Assembly: GCF_000317245.1 (NCBI RefSeq)
Contig: NZ_AJLJ01000195.1
Coordinates: 1 to 60,512, forward strand
Source of the DNA: Fischerella muscicola SAG 1427-1 = PCC 73103
GTDB lineage: Bacteria > Cyanobacteriota > Cyanobacteriia > Cyanobacteriales > Nostocaceae
DNA: 60,512 nt
Direction of reading: 5' to 3'
The translations under genes and the position numbers were made by a program. Shown one piece after another: positions 23,789 to 33,437 of the stretch. The notes below the pieces were generated by a model. That model made no database searches. It saw only the letters and a list, made by a program, of their open reading frames with translations, and was not told where the DNA came from. Every line of letters starts with the position of its first letter. Positions within the stretch are counted from its first letter, which is position 1.

Positions 23789-26418
23789 TGCAATCACAGT
23801 TAGAAGCTTTACCCTCACAGCAGTTTGCTTCACTTACAGGTTTATTCCTAATTACTGAAGATGGACTATCAGTAGCTTCCCATGTTGCCACAGCATTGCA
23901 ACAAAAAGGAGCCACCACAGCCATCCTCAACACTTCTACCTTAGCTGAACCAGAAAAACTAGAGCAAGCGATCGCTCAATTACGACAACTTCACGGTTCT
24001 GTCACTGGAATTGTACATCTTGCTCCCCTAGCTGTCATTGATCTACCCGAAACTCTAACTGGCTGGCGACAAATCACCCAAATTCAGTCCAAGAGTCTAT
24101 TTCAATTACTACATCTGTGTGCTTTTGACTTGCAACAAGCAGGAGAAAAACAACTCGGTTGTGTAGTAGCAGCTTCTTTACTGGGAGGATATTTCGGTCG
24201 TCAAGGTGAAAACGGTTCTGGTTTACCTACAGGCGGTAGTAATACTGGTTTCCTCAAAACCTTGGTGACTGAATGGTCTGGGATTCGAGCCAAAGCTATT
24301 GATTTTGATAACAGCCTATCTCCTGCTAGTATTGCCGAGCAGATTGTCAATGAGTTACTCAGTAATGGGCGTTTAGAAGTTGGCTATCCCCAAGGCGAAC
24401 GAACAATTTTCCACACTGTAACAGCGACTTTGACAAAGGAAAATCAACCTGTACAGCTAACTCCAAACAATAATTGGGTAGTTTTAGTTACAGGTGGGGC
24501 TAGAGGAATTACTGCTGAAATTGCTCAGGATTTAGCAAAATATGGCTTAACACTGGTAATCACAGGAAGAGCCGCAGAGCCAGCAGCAGAAACCGCAGAA
24601 ACAGCAGGTATTGAAGATATCACCGTACTGCGGCGAGTATTACTGCAAAAAGCGCGGAATTTGGGTTTAACCCCAACGCCAATGCAAATAGAGCGACAAC
24701 TACAGAATTTGTTACGCGATCGCGCCATTGCTAACAACCTCAAACAGTTTCGTCAAGCTGGCGCCCAGGTAGAGTATTTAACAGTGGATGTCAGAAATGC
24801 GGAAGAGTTTGATGCTGCAATTAACAGTATTTATACTCGTTACGGTCGCTTAGATGCGGTGATTCATGGTGCTGGTATCATCGAAGACAAGCTCATTGCT
24901 GACAAAAGCTTCGCATCCTTAGAGCGGGTTTTTGACACCAAAGTAGATAGTACTTTTTTGTTGTACCGCTATCTCAGACCAGAATCCCTGAAGTTGCTTG
25001 TCTTGTTTAGCTCTGTTGCCGGACGCTATGGTAATCGCGGTCAATCTGATTATGCTGCCGCTAATGAAGTGATGAATCGCTTTGCTTGGCATATGGATCA
25101 CTCTTGGTCAAATACGCGGGTTGTAGCCATTAACTGGGGGCCTTGGGATACCACTGGGATGGCTTCACAAGAAGTCAAACGTCAATTCCGAGAACGTGGT
25201 ATAGTCCCTATCCCCTTAGCCGCAGGTCGTCAGTTCTTTATTGACGAATTGTATTACGGACGCAAAGGTGAAGCCGAGGTGGTTGCAGGGGAAGGGCCTT
25301 GGGAAGCCTACGAAGGATCGGGAATCGGGGATCAGGGATCGGGGACAAGGGGACAAGGGAGACAAGGGAGACAAGGGGGACAAGGGGAGCCACTGCGTTG
25401 CGGAGCCAGTGCGTTGGATGGGTTCCCCGGCTTGAAGCACCTGGCGTCGGGTTCCCCGCGTTGTAGCACGTGGCGTGGACAAGGGAGACAGGGGGGACAA
25501 GGGGGACAAGGAACGGGGAATAGGGAACGGATAAGGGCTAAATCTGCGTATCTTTTATTACCATCTCCACCACAGTTACAACCCAATGGTACTGTCACCC
25601 TCGAACATACCTTTTCTCTAGCCAATGACCCCTATTTAGAAGATCATCGTTTAGATGGTAAACCTGTTCTACCTGCTGCTGCGGCTTTAGAGTGGTTCGC
25701 AGAATTTGTCCAATCGGCTTGGCCGGAATGGCAAGTCACAGAAGTTTGTCAACTCAGAGCTTTGCGGGGTTTAGTACTGGATTCGGAAGCAGGTAAAAAA
25801 GTTTTATTTCAGGCTCGTGCTTCTAGCCATGCTGATTCAGAATCTTTACAGATAGCAGCAGAAATTGTTGATCCAGAACTCAATCTGCCATTTTATCGAG
25901 CTTCTGTAATTCTGCGTCCACAACTAGAAGAACCATTGGCAAGCGAAATTTTACCATTATCTTCCGGACAAAAGCTACAATCTACTGTAGCGTATGATAC
26001 GTATCTGTTTCATGGTCAACGTTTCCAGTTAATCACAGCCATTGACCGGGTAAATAATGTGGGTATTGATGCTCACGTTATACCTAGCCGACCGACGGCG
26101 TGGTTGAAAAGTCAACCAGTGGGTAATTGGTTATTTGATCCTGGCTTGATTGATGTGGCTCCTCAGTTAGGGATTGTGTGGGCGCGATCGCAACAGGGAA
26201 CTACAGCTTTACCTACCCGATTTGGTAGCGTCAAGCGTTTTGGTCAATCAATACCCCATAGCCCACTCCAGATTGCTTTGCGAGTCAATCACTTTGATGA
26301 TCACAGCCTCAATTATGATGCTGTTTTGATCGATGAAAACGGCTATGTACGCTTGTATCTCAAGGATATTGAGAGTACTTGCAACACTGCTCTGAATCGT
26401 TTAGCCAGCCACCTATGA
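23788..26418 (+). CDS. Synthase subunit: ketoreductase-dehydratase (KR-DH)
   Basis: 876 residues from ATG 23788; the overlapping GTG 23785 is the alternative. KR structural half at about 15-215, catalytic KR at about 230-500 with NADPH motif VTGGARGITAE and catalytic Ser/Tyr/Asn in LFSSVAGRYGNRGQSDYAAAN. A hot-dog DH at about 605-870 has HRLDGKPVLP (catalytic His) and LFDPGLIDVAPQLG (Asp). HglD- and PfaA/PfaC-like modules carry the same activities. Odd: the linker at about 510-585 is encoded by dispersed GGGGACAAG-type repeats (25316-25540), giving a Gly/Gln/Arg-rich insertion that leaves the frame intact. Stop and next start overlap as ATGA. Confidence 0.88.
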   Translation: MQSQLEALPSQQFASLTGLFLITEDGLSVASHVATALQQKGATTAILNTSTLAEPEKLEQAIAQLRQLHGSVTGIVHLAPLAVIDLPETLTGWRQITQIQSKSLFQLLHLCAFDLQQAGEKQLGCVVAASLLGGYFGRQGENGSGLPTGGSNTGFLKTLVTEWSGIRAKAIDFDNSLSPASIAEQIVNELLSNGRLEVGYPQGERTIFHTVTATLTKENQPVQLTPNNNWVVLVTGGARGITAEIAQDLAKYGLTLVITGRAAEPAAETAETAGIEDITVLRRVLLQKARNLGLTPTPMQIERQLQNLLRDRAIANNLKQFRQAGAQVEYLTVDVRNAEEFDAAINSIYTRYGRLDAVIHGAGIIEDKLIADKSFASLERVFDTKVDSTFLLYRYLRPESLKLLVLFSSVAGRYGNRGQSDYAAANEVMNRFAWHMDHSWSNTRVVAINWGPWDTTGMASQEVKRQFRERGIVPIPLAAGRQFFIDELYYGRKGEAEVVAGEGPWEAYEGSGIGDQGSGTRGQGRQGRQGGQGEPLRCGASALDGFPGLKHLASGSPRCSTWRGQGRQGGQGGQGTGNRERIRAKSAYLLLPSPPQLQPNGTVTLEHTFSLANDPYLEDHRLDGKPVLPAAAALEWFAEFVQSAWPEWQVTEVCQLRALRGLVLDSEAGKKVLFQARASSHADSESLQIAAEIVDPELNLPFYRASVILRPQLEEPLASEILPLSSGQKLQSTVAYDTYLFHGQRFQLITAIDRVNNVGIDAHVIPSRPTAWLKSQPVGNWLFDPGLIDVAPQLGIVWARSQQGTTALPTRFGSVKRFGQSIPHSPLQIALRVNHFDDHSLNYDAVLIDENGYVRLYLKDIESTCNTALNRLASHL
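25316..25540 (+). repeat. Dispersed intergenic repeat inserted in frame into the KR-DH gene
   Basis: Blocks of GGGGATCAGGGATCGGGG, GGGGACAAG and GGGAGACAA, the same units found between genes at 9838, 12545, 31406 and 58034. A GC-rich cassette at 25387-25478 (CCACTGCGTTGCGGAGCC ... GTAGCACGTGGCGTGG) interrupts them. Encodes about 75 residues such as GSGTRGQGRQGRQGGQGEP. Absence of stops over 225 bp, in the one position where a flexible linker is tolerated, suggests selection. Confidence 0.85.
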
Positions 26419-29400
26419 TTGTGTCAAATTCATCTCCCGACATTGCCATTGTTGGTATGTCTGCCTTATTTCCTGGAGCTAAGGATCTGCGTACGTACTG
26501 GCAGAACATCTTAAATCAAGTGAATGCGGTTCGGGATGCACCTGATCAATGGGCAAAGCCTTATTTTGACCCTGATTCAATGGCAAATGACCGCATCTAC
26601 ACTCGTAAAGGTGGTTTTTTAGGCGATTTAGCGGAATTTAATCCTCTAGAATTTGGGATTATGCCGAATTCGGTGGATGGTGGGGAACCAGATCATTTTC
26701 TGGCTCTCAAACTGGCGTGGGAAGCGCTGCAAGATGCTGGCTATATTGATCGCCCTTTTAACCGAGAAAAAACAGGTATTATTCTCGGTCGTGGGACTTA
26801 TATTAATCGGGGCTACAACACGCTATTGCAACATGGTCAGATTGTAGATCAGACGTTGGATTTACTAAGGCAATTGCATCCAGACTTAGATGAAAATACT
26901 TTACATGAGATTCGCAAACAGCTAAAAGCTAGCTTACCACCTTTCACACCGGAGATGGCACCAGGACTAGTGCCGAATGTAATTACAGGCCGTATTGCTA
27001 ATCGCCTCAACTTGATGGGGCCTAATTACATTATTGATGCAGCTTGCGCTTCTTCTTTGATTGCTGTCGAACTGGCGATGAAAGAGTTATTGAGCGATCG
27101 CTGTGACATGGTTTTAGCGGGGGGTGTTCATGCTTCAACGCCACCGCAAATTAACATGATTTTCTGTCAACTGGGCGCTTTATCTCGCAGCCATATTAAA
27201 CCTTTTGACAGCAAGGCGAGTGGGACGCTGCTGGGGGAAGGTTTGGGAATTTTAGTTTTGAAACGGTTAGGCGATGCTGAAAAAGATGGCGATCGCATTT
27301 ATGCTGTGATCAAAGGTGTGGGTAGTTCCAGTGATGGCAAGGCTTTGGGACTTTTAGCACCGCGTTTGGAAGGGGAAGTGCTAGCCCTCCAACGTGCCTA
27401 CCAAGAAAGTAGTGTTGACCCGACTACAGTCGGCATGATTGAAGCACATGGTACAGGTATTGCCTTGGGAGATCAAACAGAGGTGCGTTCCTTGACCCAA
27501 ATTTTTGGTCAACGTCAGGAGCAATTACCTAAGTGTGCTTTGGGTTCTGTAAAATCAATGATTGGTCATTGCATTCCCGCAGCTGGTGCCGCAGGGATAA
27601 TAAAAACGGCGTTGGCATTATACCATAAAATTTTGCCGCCAACATTGTGTGATGAAGTTAATCCTGCCCTAGAAATCGAAAAGACTCCTTTTTATATTAA
27701 TACCCAGGCACGACCCTGGATTCATGGCGATCGCTCTACACCGAGACGGGCGGGTGTCAATTCTTTTGGTTTTGGTGGGATTAATGCTCATGCGGTTTTA
27801 GAAGAGTATTCCAGCCAAGCTGTACAATCAACCAAGTTATTGCATCAACAATGGCCTACAGAATTGTTGTTGTTTTCCGGTGAGCATCGAGCAGCTTTGC
27901 TAGAGTCTATTTATCAAATTCAACAAGTTCTGCAAAATCATTCTCAAGTAACTCTGGCGGAAATTGCCTACACTCTATCAACTCAATCTATCGCTTCCCA
28001 TCGTTTGGCTATAGTTGCCAAAGATATTCCAGAATTACAGCAAAAACTTAGCCAAGCGGTTGAGAAATTACAAAATTCTGCAAAAAGCAGATTACAAACT
28101 CGCAATGGTATTTACTATGCAGAAGTTGATGCCAATATCAATCCTGGCAAAACAGCTTTTATATTTCCTGGTGAAGGGTCGCAATATCCTCAGATGCTGG
28201 CTGATTTGTGCCTGTATTTCCCGCAAGTACGGGAGTGGTTTGACTTTTTAGACGCGACTTTCAGTGAGAGACGAGCTTGTTTACCCAGCCAGCTGATTTT
28301 TCTCCCACCCACCAGTTTAACCCAAACAGAACGTCACCATGCCCAGCAACGACTATTTGGTATGGATGTCGCTTCTGAAACGGTTTTTACTGCCAGCATG
28401 GCATTATATGAATTGCTATGTAATTTGGGTGTTCACTGTGATGTCATGGTGGGACATAGCACAGGCGAGAATGCAGCACTGATTGCTTCTGGTACTGTTC
28501 GCTTGTCTGATCGGATGGAATTGATGTCCAAAATGCGCCATCTCAATCAGATTTATCTGGATTTAGAGGTGGGAAACAAAATTCCCAAGGGCGCACTTTT
28601 GACGGTTGGGGCGATCGCACCTGAGATTTTACAACAAGTATTAGATGAGTTTGATGGCCGTTTACATTTGGCGATGGACAATTGTCCAAATCAGGTAGTT
28701 CTATTTGGTAGTGTCAATGATATTGATGCAGCCACCAATAAGTTACAAGCAATGGGCGCTATCTGTACCCGTTTGCCTTTTGACCGTGCCTATCACACAC
28801 CCTTGTTTGCACCTGTAGGAACTGCTTTTCTGGAATTTTACAACGATTTGGAGATCAAGTCTGGCGACACACCTCTTTATAGTTGTGCAACTGCGGCACT
28901 TTTTCCTGATGAACCGGGAGAAATTCGGGCGTTAGCAGCACAACAGTGGTCTAGTCGGGTGCGTTTTCGAGAAACACTTCTCCAACTTTATGAACAGGGA
29001 GTGAAAAATTTTATTGAAGTTGGCCCTAGTAGTAATTTGACTGGCTTTGTCAGTGATATTTTTTATGGTCGAGAACACCAAGCCATAGCCAGCAACAGTC
29101 AACGAGTATCTGGTTTGGAACAGATTCAGCATTTACTAGGACGGCTGTTTGTCAATGGTAATGGTGTGGATACAAGCGCGTTGTACTTGCACCGACAAAT
29201 TACTCCTGTGAGCCTAGATTCGACAATGCAAGTTGGGGAAACCCAAAAATCTAGCCCAGTTCTGGAACTGACAATGCCGATTATGCAATTGCAACCCGAT
29301 TTTGTCAATCATGTCCGGGAAAAATTGCAAACAAGCAAAAGTGGATCTGCTTCTGATTTGGGTGCGATCACATCAATTCCACCCAACCCACCTACAATTC

Positions 29401-31406
29401 AACTACCAGAACCTGACCAAGAAGACGCACAGACACAGAGAAGAAGAGACGCAGATCGGGATTTTTCTCCGTCGTCGCAAGAATTTGAATCTCTTGGGTT
29501 GACAGATGAACTATCCCCGCGTCCCTGCGTTTCCCATTCTCCGCCTCCTCTTCAAGAAGAGCAGCACTTATCAATTGTTTTAGATCACTTTAACTTGATG
29601 CAAGAATTCCTTGATAGTCAAGCACGGGTGATGAGTGCGCTACAGTCTCAACTGGCTGGTGTAGGCAATGGGGAAAATGACGATTTTGTCAATATGTCTT
29701 TAGCATTACCAGATATTAACAATTGGCAAACATCCAGTTTTGATGAAACTTTCCCCCTGTTAGGTGAGATTCTAGAACAGGATAGCCAGTATCTTTACTG
29801 TCAACGTCGCTTTGATATGCAGCGAGATATTTTTCTCTACGACCATACTATTGGCGGTCAAGTATCTCAGAGGCGTTTAGACCTGTTTCCCCTACCTGTG
29901 ATTCCGTTCACTGTGAGTATGGAAACCCTGGCGGAAGCAGCAGTTTATTTGCTGGGTCAAGATAAAGTTGTAGTTGGACTTTACGATCTGCGTGGTTATC
30001 GCTGGCTGGCTCTTGATCGTGGGGAACTCACTCTCAAAATCAAAGCCCAATTACAACCACAACCAGATCCGCAAACTTGGGAAGTTAAGGTACAACTATT
30101 TCAAGTAGGGGAAAGTAGTACTATCGATCACTTGGTATTTGAGGGTCATGTACATCTAGGACATCAATTTCCAGCATTAATAGCACCACTACCTTTTCAC
30201 CTTGAGCGACCTGCACCTTCACGCTGGTCTGATACCGATTTGTATTGTACTGGGATGTTCCATGGGCCGCGTTTCCAAGGTGTGAAGCACATTCGCCAAT
30301 GGGGTTTACAGGGTATCGAAGCTGATTTGGAAGCGATCGCCATTGAAGATTTCTTCAGTCATACCCAACAGCCTGTTTTCCAAATCGATGCAGGTTTACT
30401 TGATGCTGCTGGACAATTAGTGGGGTACTGGGTTTCGGAACAATTTGGCACTGATTTTAATGTTTTCCCTTTCCAAGTACGGGCATTTCATCAGTATGTC
30501 TCACCCCTACCACCCAACAGTGCGGTATTATGTCGCGGCTTAATGCATTTTACTAGTGAGTGGCAAACTGAAGCTAGCTTTGATTTTCTTGATACCACAG
30601 GTCGAGTAATTGCTCGCTTAGAAGGATGGCAAGATCGTTACTTCAGCGTGCCACACAGATATTACCAATGTCGCTTGCATCCCCAAATGGCTTATTTATC
30701 AGATCCTTGGTTGCAAGCAGAAACTCAAATGTTCATACGGCGGATTGAACCCTTCCCAGAGCATTTTCTCGATGATTCTTGGAGTATTTGGAAACGTGTT
30801 TTAGCACATTTGATGCTTGATGAATCAGAACGAAATTTCTGGTACAATCTACTACAAAAAGGTACAGAACGTACGGATTGGTTGATTAGTTGCATTGCTG
30901 CTAAAGATACCATCCGTCAGTGGGCAAAGCAATACTTTAATTTGCAACTTGCCCCTATTGATATCGAAGTTATCAGCACTACCACAGGTAAACTTGTTGT
31001 CCGTTGTCCAGAATTAGAGGCGATGGCGGGAGTTTTACCAAATATAGCCATTAGTCAAGCTCAAGGTTTTGTAGCTGCAGCGATCGCGCACTCAGGAAAA
31101 TCCATCGGTATCCATATCGAACATTTTGACTCTGTGCATACCGATCATTTAATTGCTACTGCCTTTAGTGAATCAGAACTACAACAACTTTCCCAAATAC
31201 AGCACAGTCACATGATTGGACTGTGGTCTGCAAAGGAAGCCGTAGCTCAAGCACTAGGTAGAAGGCTACAAAACGATCTGACCCAGTGGCTAATCACCCA
31301 TATTTCCAGCGATGGACAGTGGATCACTGTTAACTATGACGGTGAATCATATGTTGTGCAGCTTGTTTACTGTGATCACCAAGTTTTGGCTATCTGTCAA
31401 TACTAG
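26415..31406 (+). CDS. Synthase subunit: KS-AT-DH with C-terminal PPTase-like domain
   Basis: 1663 residues from ATG 26415, which overlaps the previous stop. KS at about 8-440: Cys211 (DAACASSLIAVE), His in EAHGTGIALGDQ and GHCIPAAGAAG. AT at about 580-890: FIFPGEGSQYPQ, GHSTGENAAL. DH-type hot-dog region at about 1115-1400: YDHTIGGQ, FHGPRFQGVKH, DAGLLDAAGQLVGYW. C-terminus about 1440-1663 is PPTase-like, with SIGIHIEHFD and WSAKEAVAQALG. In active PPTases the first motif is normally GxDxE, so the metal-binding Asp seems replaced by His. A repeat-derived linker lies at about 1000-1050. All three KS residues are intact, so this KS is not an obvious chain-length factor. Stop TAG lies in a GGGGATC repeat. 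Confidence 0.87.
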   Translation: MIVSNSSPDIAIVGMSALFPGAKDLRTYWQNILNQVNAVRDAPDQWAKPYFDPDSMANDRIYTRKGGFLGDLAEFNPLEFGIMPNSVDGGEPDHFLALKLAWEALQDAGYIDRPFNREKTGIILGRGTYINRGYNTLLQHGQIVDQTLDLLRQLHPDLDENTLHEIRKQLKASLPPFTPEMAPGLVPNVITGRIANRLNLMGPNYIIDAACASSLIAVELAMKELLSDRCDMVLAGGVHASTPPQINMIFCQLGALSRSHIKPFDSKASGTLLGEGLGILVLKRLGDAEKDGDRIYAVIKGVGSSSDGKALGLLAPRLEGEVLALQRAYQESSVDPTTVGMIEAHGTGIALGDQTEVRSLTQIFGQRQEQLPKCALGSVKSMIGHCIPAAGAAGIIKTALALYHKILPPTLCDEVNPALEIEKTPFYINTQARPWIHGDRSTPRRAGVNSFGFGGINAHAVLEEYSSQAVQSTKLLHQQWPTELLLFSGEHRAALLESIYQIQQVLQNHSQVTLAEIAYTLSTQSIASHRLAIVAKDIPELQQKLSQAVEKLQNSAKSRLQTRNGIYYAEVDANINPGKTAFIFPGEGSQYPQMLADLCLYFPQVREWFDFLDATFSERRACLPSQLIFLPPTSLTQTERHHAQQRLFGMDVASETVFTASMALYELLCNLGVHCDVMVGHSTGENAALIASGTVRLSDRMELMSKMRHLNQIYLDLEVGNKIPKGALLTVGAIAPEILQQVLDEFDGRLHLAMDNCPNQVVLFGSVNDIDAATNKLQAMGAICTRLPFDRAYHTPLFAPVGTAFLEFYNDLEIKSGDTPLYSCATAALFPDEPGEIRALAAQQWSSRVRFRETLLQLYEQGVKNFIEVGPSSNLTGFVSDIFYGREHQAIASNSQRVSGLEQIQHLLGRLFVNGNGVDTSALYLHRQITPVSLDSTMQVGETQKSSPVLELTMPIMQLQPDFVNHVREKLQTSKSGSASDLGAITSIPPNPPTIQLPEPDQEDAQTQRRRDADRDFSPSSQEFESLGLTDELSPRPCVSHSPPPLQEEQHLSIVLDHFNLMQEFLDSQARVMSALQSQLAGVGNGENDDFVNMSLALPDINNWQTSSFDETFPLLGEILEQDSQYLYCQRRFDMQRDIFLYDHTIGGQVSQRRLDLFPLPVIPFTVSMETLAEAAVYLLGQDKVVVGLYDLRGYRWLALDRGELTLKIKAQLQPQPDPQTWEVKVQLFQVGESSTIDHLVFEGHVHLGHQFPALIAPLPFHLERPAPSRWSDTDLYCTGMFHGPRFQGVKHIRQWGLQGIEADLEAIAIEDFFSHTQQPVFQIDAGLLDAAGQLVGYWVSEQFGTDFNVFPFQVRAFHQYVSPLPPNSAVLCRGLMHFTSEWQTEASFDFLDTTGRVIARLEGWQDRYFSVPHRYYQCRLHPQMAYLSDPWLQAETQMFIRRIEPFPEHFLDDSWSIWKRVLAHLMLDESERNFWYNLLQKGTERTDWLISCIAAKDTIRQWAKQYFNLQLAPIDIEVISTTTGKLVVRCPELEAMAGVLPNIAISQAQGFVAAAIAHSGKSIGIHIEHFDSVHTDHLIATAFSESELQQLSQIQHSHMIGLWSAKEAVAQALGRRLQNDLTQWLITHISSDGQWITVNYDGESYVVQLVYCDHQVLAICQY
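29421..29565 (+). repeat. Dispersed repeat inserted in frame into the KS-AT-DH gene
   Basis: ACGCACAGACACAGAGAAGA at its left and CCCGCGTCCCTGCGTTTCCC toward its right resemble the two arms of the GACGCAGAGACACGG-type element seen between genes in cyanobacteria (a related fragment lies at 42296-42520). It encodes a charged, low-complexity linker (QTQRRRDADRDFSPSSQ) between AT and DH. Confidence 0.6.
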
Positions 31407-31554
31407 GGATCGGGGATCGGGGAATGAGGGACAAGGAGGACAAAACAAGTCAAAAGTCAAAAGTCAAAAGTCAAAAGTCAAACTTAAGAACTTTTGACTT
31501 GTTTGCCCCATGCCCAATGCCCAATGCCCAATGACCAATGACCAATTTCTCTTT
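31404..31554. repeat. Composite repeat inside the operon, 64 bp identical to 9872-9935
   Basis: Begins at the TAG stop of the preceding gene (TAGGGATCGGGGATCGGGG), then GGACAAGGAGGACAAAAC, four AAAAGTC units, the inverted repeat ending ACTTTTGACTTG, then CCCAATG units. 31445-31508 equals 9872-9935 base for base. It separates the third synthase gene from the ACP gene by 148 nt in an otherwise overlapping operon. Confidence 0.9.
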
Positions 31555-31842
31555 ATGCAAACTATAGACCTTCCTATTCAATCAACCATTATTGAGATTC
31601 TCAAAGACATTATCCAAGACTGGGATTTGGGAGCAGATGAGATCAGTCTCGAAACCCAGTTAGTAGCAGATCTCAGCTTTGCTTCTATCGATATCATTCA
31701 TTTTGTTGTTGCTATAGAAGACCATTTCAAACAGAAATTCGGGTTTGCTCAATTATTGATGCAGGATGGTCGCTATGTTGATGACCTGAGTGTAGAGCAA
31801 ATCGTGAATTTTGTTTCTAAGCAATTAAAGGGAGGAGTATGA
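31555..31842 (+). CDS. Free acyl carrier protein
   Basis: 95 residues from ATG 31555 (MQTIDLPIQSTIIEILKD). An upstream in-frame start would only add repeat-encoded residues. ACP four-helix pattern with the phosphopantetheine serine in LVADLSFASIDIIHFVVAIEDHF, and ending in EQIVNFVSKQLKGG. It differs from the paired ELGIDSIKR ACPs of the first subunit, so it may carry the finished chain or a different extender. Its stop overlaps the next ATG by four bases (ATGA). Confidence 0.88.
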   Translation: MQTIDLPIQSTIIEILKDIIQDWDLGADEISLETQLVADLSFASIDIIHFVVAIEDHFKQKFGFAQLLMQDGRYVDDLSVEQIVNFVSKQLKGGV

Positions 31843-33437
31843 CAAAAACACTATTTATTGGCTTAGATGGTGCGACTTTTACCGTGATCAATGAAATGAC
31901 CCGCGATCTACCGGATGTAGGTGTGACCATGCCTTTTTTGAAACAATTTATGGAAAAGGGTGCGCGGGCGAAATTGCTATCTACTCCCAATCCTCTCACT
32001 CCTCCGGCTTGGGTTTCTATTATGACAGGTCGTACACCTGGAAATCACGGAGTTTATGATTTTATTCGCGCGGAAGAAACAGCCCAAGATGTTTATTTTA
32101 CGCTGTATGATTCGAGAGATATTCGTACAGAAACTATTTGGGCGATCGCTAGTCGGCAAAATTGCACTGTTGTAGCTTTAAACTTTCCTTTCACAGCTCC
32201 ACCCCTACCGATTAATGGAGCTTTAGTACCAGGTTTTGTCCCGTGGAAACACTTACGTCGCAACACAACTCCACCAAATTTGTACGATCGCCTCAAGGAA
32301 ATTCCAGATTTTGATCCCAAGGAATTAGCTTGGGACTTTGACCGTGAAAAACAAACTTTGGAGGTAATGACCGATGAGGATTTAGAAAACTGGGTTCGCT
32401 ATCACATCCCCCGCGATGAACAGTGGTTCCGAATCGCCGAGAAACTTCTCAAAGAAGATAATCCCGATTTGATGGCAGTATTATTTGATGGTGTAGACAA
32501 ACTCCAGCACCAAATCTGGATGTTTCTCGATCCTGCTTTGATAAACGCTAATCCTTCTCCTTGGGAAAAACGGATGCGGGAACTGTGTCTAGAGTATTTC
32601 CGCAAGTTAGATACTTATATTCAACGCTTGGTAGAACTTGCTGGTTCTGAAGCTCAAGTATTTATGGCTTCAGATCACGGTTTTACAGCTACAACAGAAG
32701 TGGTTCGCATCAATACCTTTTTGCAGGAAAAAGGTTATTTAGCATGGAAGGAAACAGACGATTCTCAAGCGAGTAATAGACGTGAATCAAGTTGGTTTGC
32801 CAATCTAGATTGGGATAAAACTCTCGCATACTGTCGTACTCCCTCCAGCAACGGTATCACAATTCGTGTCGCTGAAAAACCAGGAAATCCAGGTATTCAA
32901 CCTTCAGAATACGAAGTCTTCCGGGAAAAATTAATTCATGATTTGGAAAATTTTCGAGATCCAAACACAGGAGAAAGGATTATCCAAGCAATTCATAAAC
33001 GGGAAGATGTTTATTCAGGTGCTGCTATGCATGAAGCACCTGATTTGACTCTAGTGCTACGCGACTATGGTTTTGTCTCCATCAAAAATTACGAACCTGC
33101 ACTTGAACCACGCGAAACACCAGCAGGAACTCACCATCCTGAAGGTATTTTCTTAGCAGGAGGATATGGAATTAAATCCAACTATGAAGGAAAGCGCCAA
33201 AATGTTGTAGATGTTCCAGCAGCATTATTGTATAGTCTTAATCTTCCTATTCCAGCAGATTTTGAAGGTTACGTACCTGAAGATTTCTTTACTGAATCTC
33301 ATATGGATTTCAAACCAGTAAAAATTGGTGTGTCTACTGTTACTTGTAATGAAGTAAATTCAGGAACAGGTGATATTAGTGAAGACGAAAAGCAACAAAT
33401 TATTGCTCAATTACAAATGCTTGGCTACATGGAGTAG
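31839..33437 (+). CDS. AlkP-superfamily type I phosphodiesterase / phosphotransferase-like protein
   Basis: 532 residues. N-terminal metal site FIGLDGATFTV, nucleophile region NPLTPPAWVSIMTGRTPGNHGVYDF (quoted as the span about 50-75; nucleophile probably the Thr), then DGVDKLQHQIW, ASDHGFTATTE and GTHHPEGIFLAGG, in the order of the nucleotide pyrophosphatase/phosphodiesterase group. No Cys-x-Pro-x-Arg, so it is not a formylglycine sulfatase. No signal peptide, so cytoplasmic. Four-base overlap with the ACP gene implies tight coupling; it might release, load or transfer a phosphate-linked headgroup. That role is inference. Confidence 0.8.
   Translation: MTKTLFIGLDGATFTVINEMTRDLPDVGVTMPFLKQFMEKGARAKLLSTPNPLTPPAWVSIMTGRTPGNHGVYDFIRAEETAQDVYFTLYDSRDIRTETIWAIASRQNCTVVALNFPFTAPPLPINGALVPGFVPWKHLRRNTTPPNLYDRLKEIPDFDPKELAWDFDREKQTLEVMTDEDLENWVRYHIPRDEQWFRIAEKLLKEDNPDLMAVLFDGVDKLQHQIWMFLDPALINANPSPWEKRMRELCLEYFRKLDTYIQRLVELAGSEAQVFMASDHGFTATTEVVRINTFLQEKGYLAWKETDDSQASNRRESSWFANLDWDKTLAYCRTPSSNGITIRVAEKPGNPGIQPSEYEVFREKLIHDLENFRDPNTGERIIQAIHKREDVYSGAAMHEAPDLTLVLRDYGFVSIKNYEPALEPRETPAGTHHPEGIFLAGGYGIKSNYEGKRQNVVDVPAALLYSLNLPIPADFEGYVPEDFFTESHMDFKPVKIGVSTVTCNEVNSGTGDISEDEKQQIIAQLQMLGYME

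Noticed and set aside
17735..31406. Labelling the synthase genes as the heterocyst glycolipid genes hglC/hglD/hglE
   Set aside because: Domain types match that class, but the neighbours that define the hgl cluster are absent and cysC/sulfotransferase are present; orthology needs a KS phylogeny, so gene symbols were left empty.
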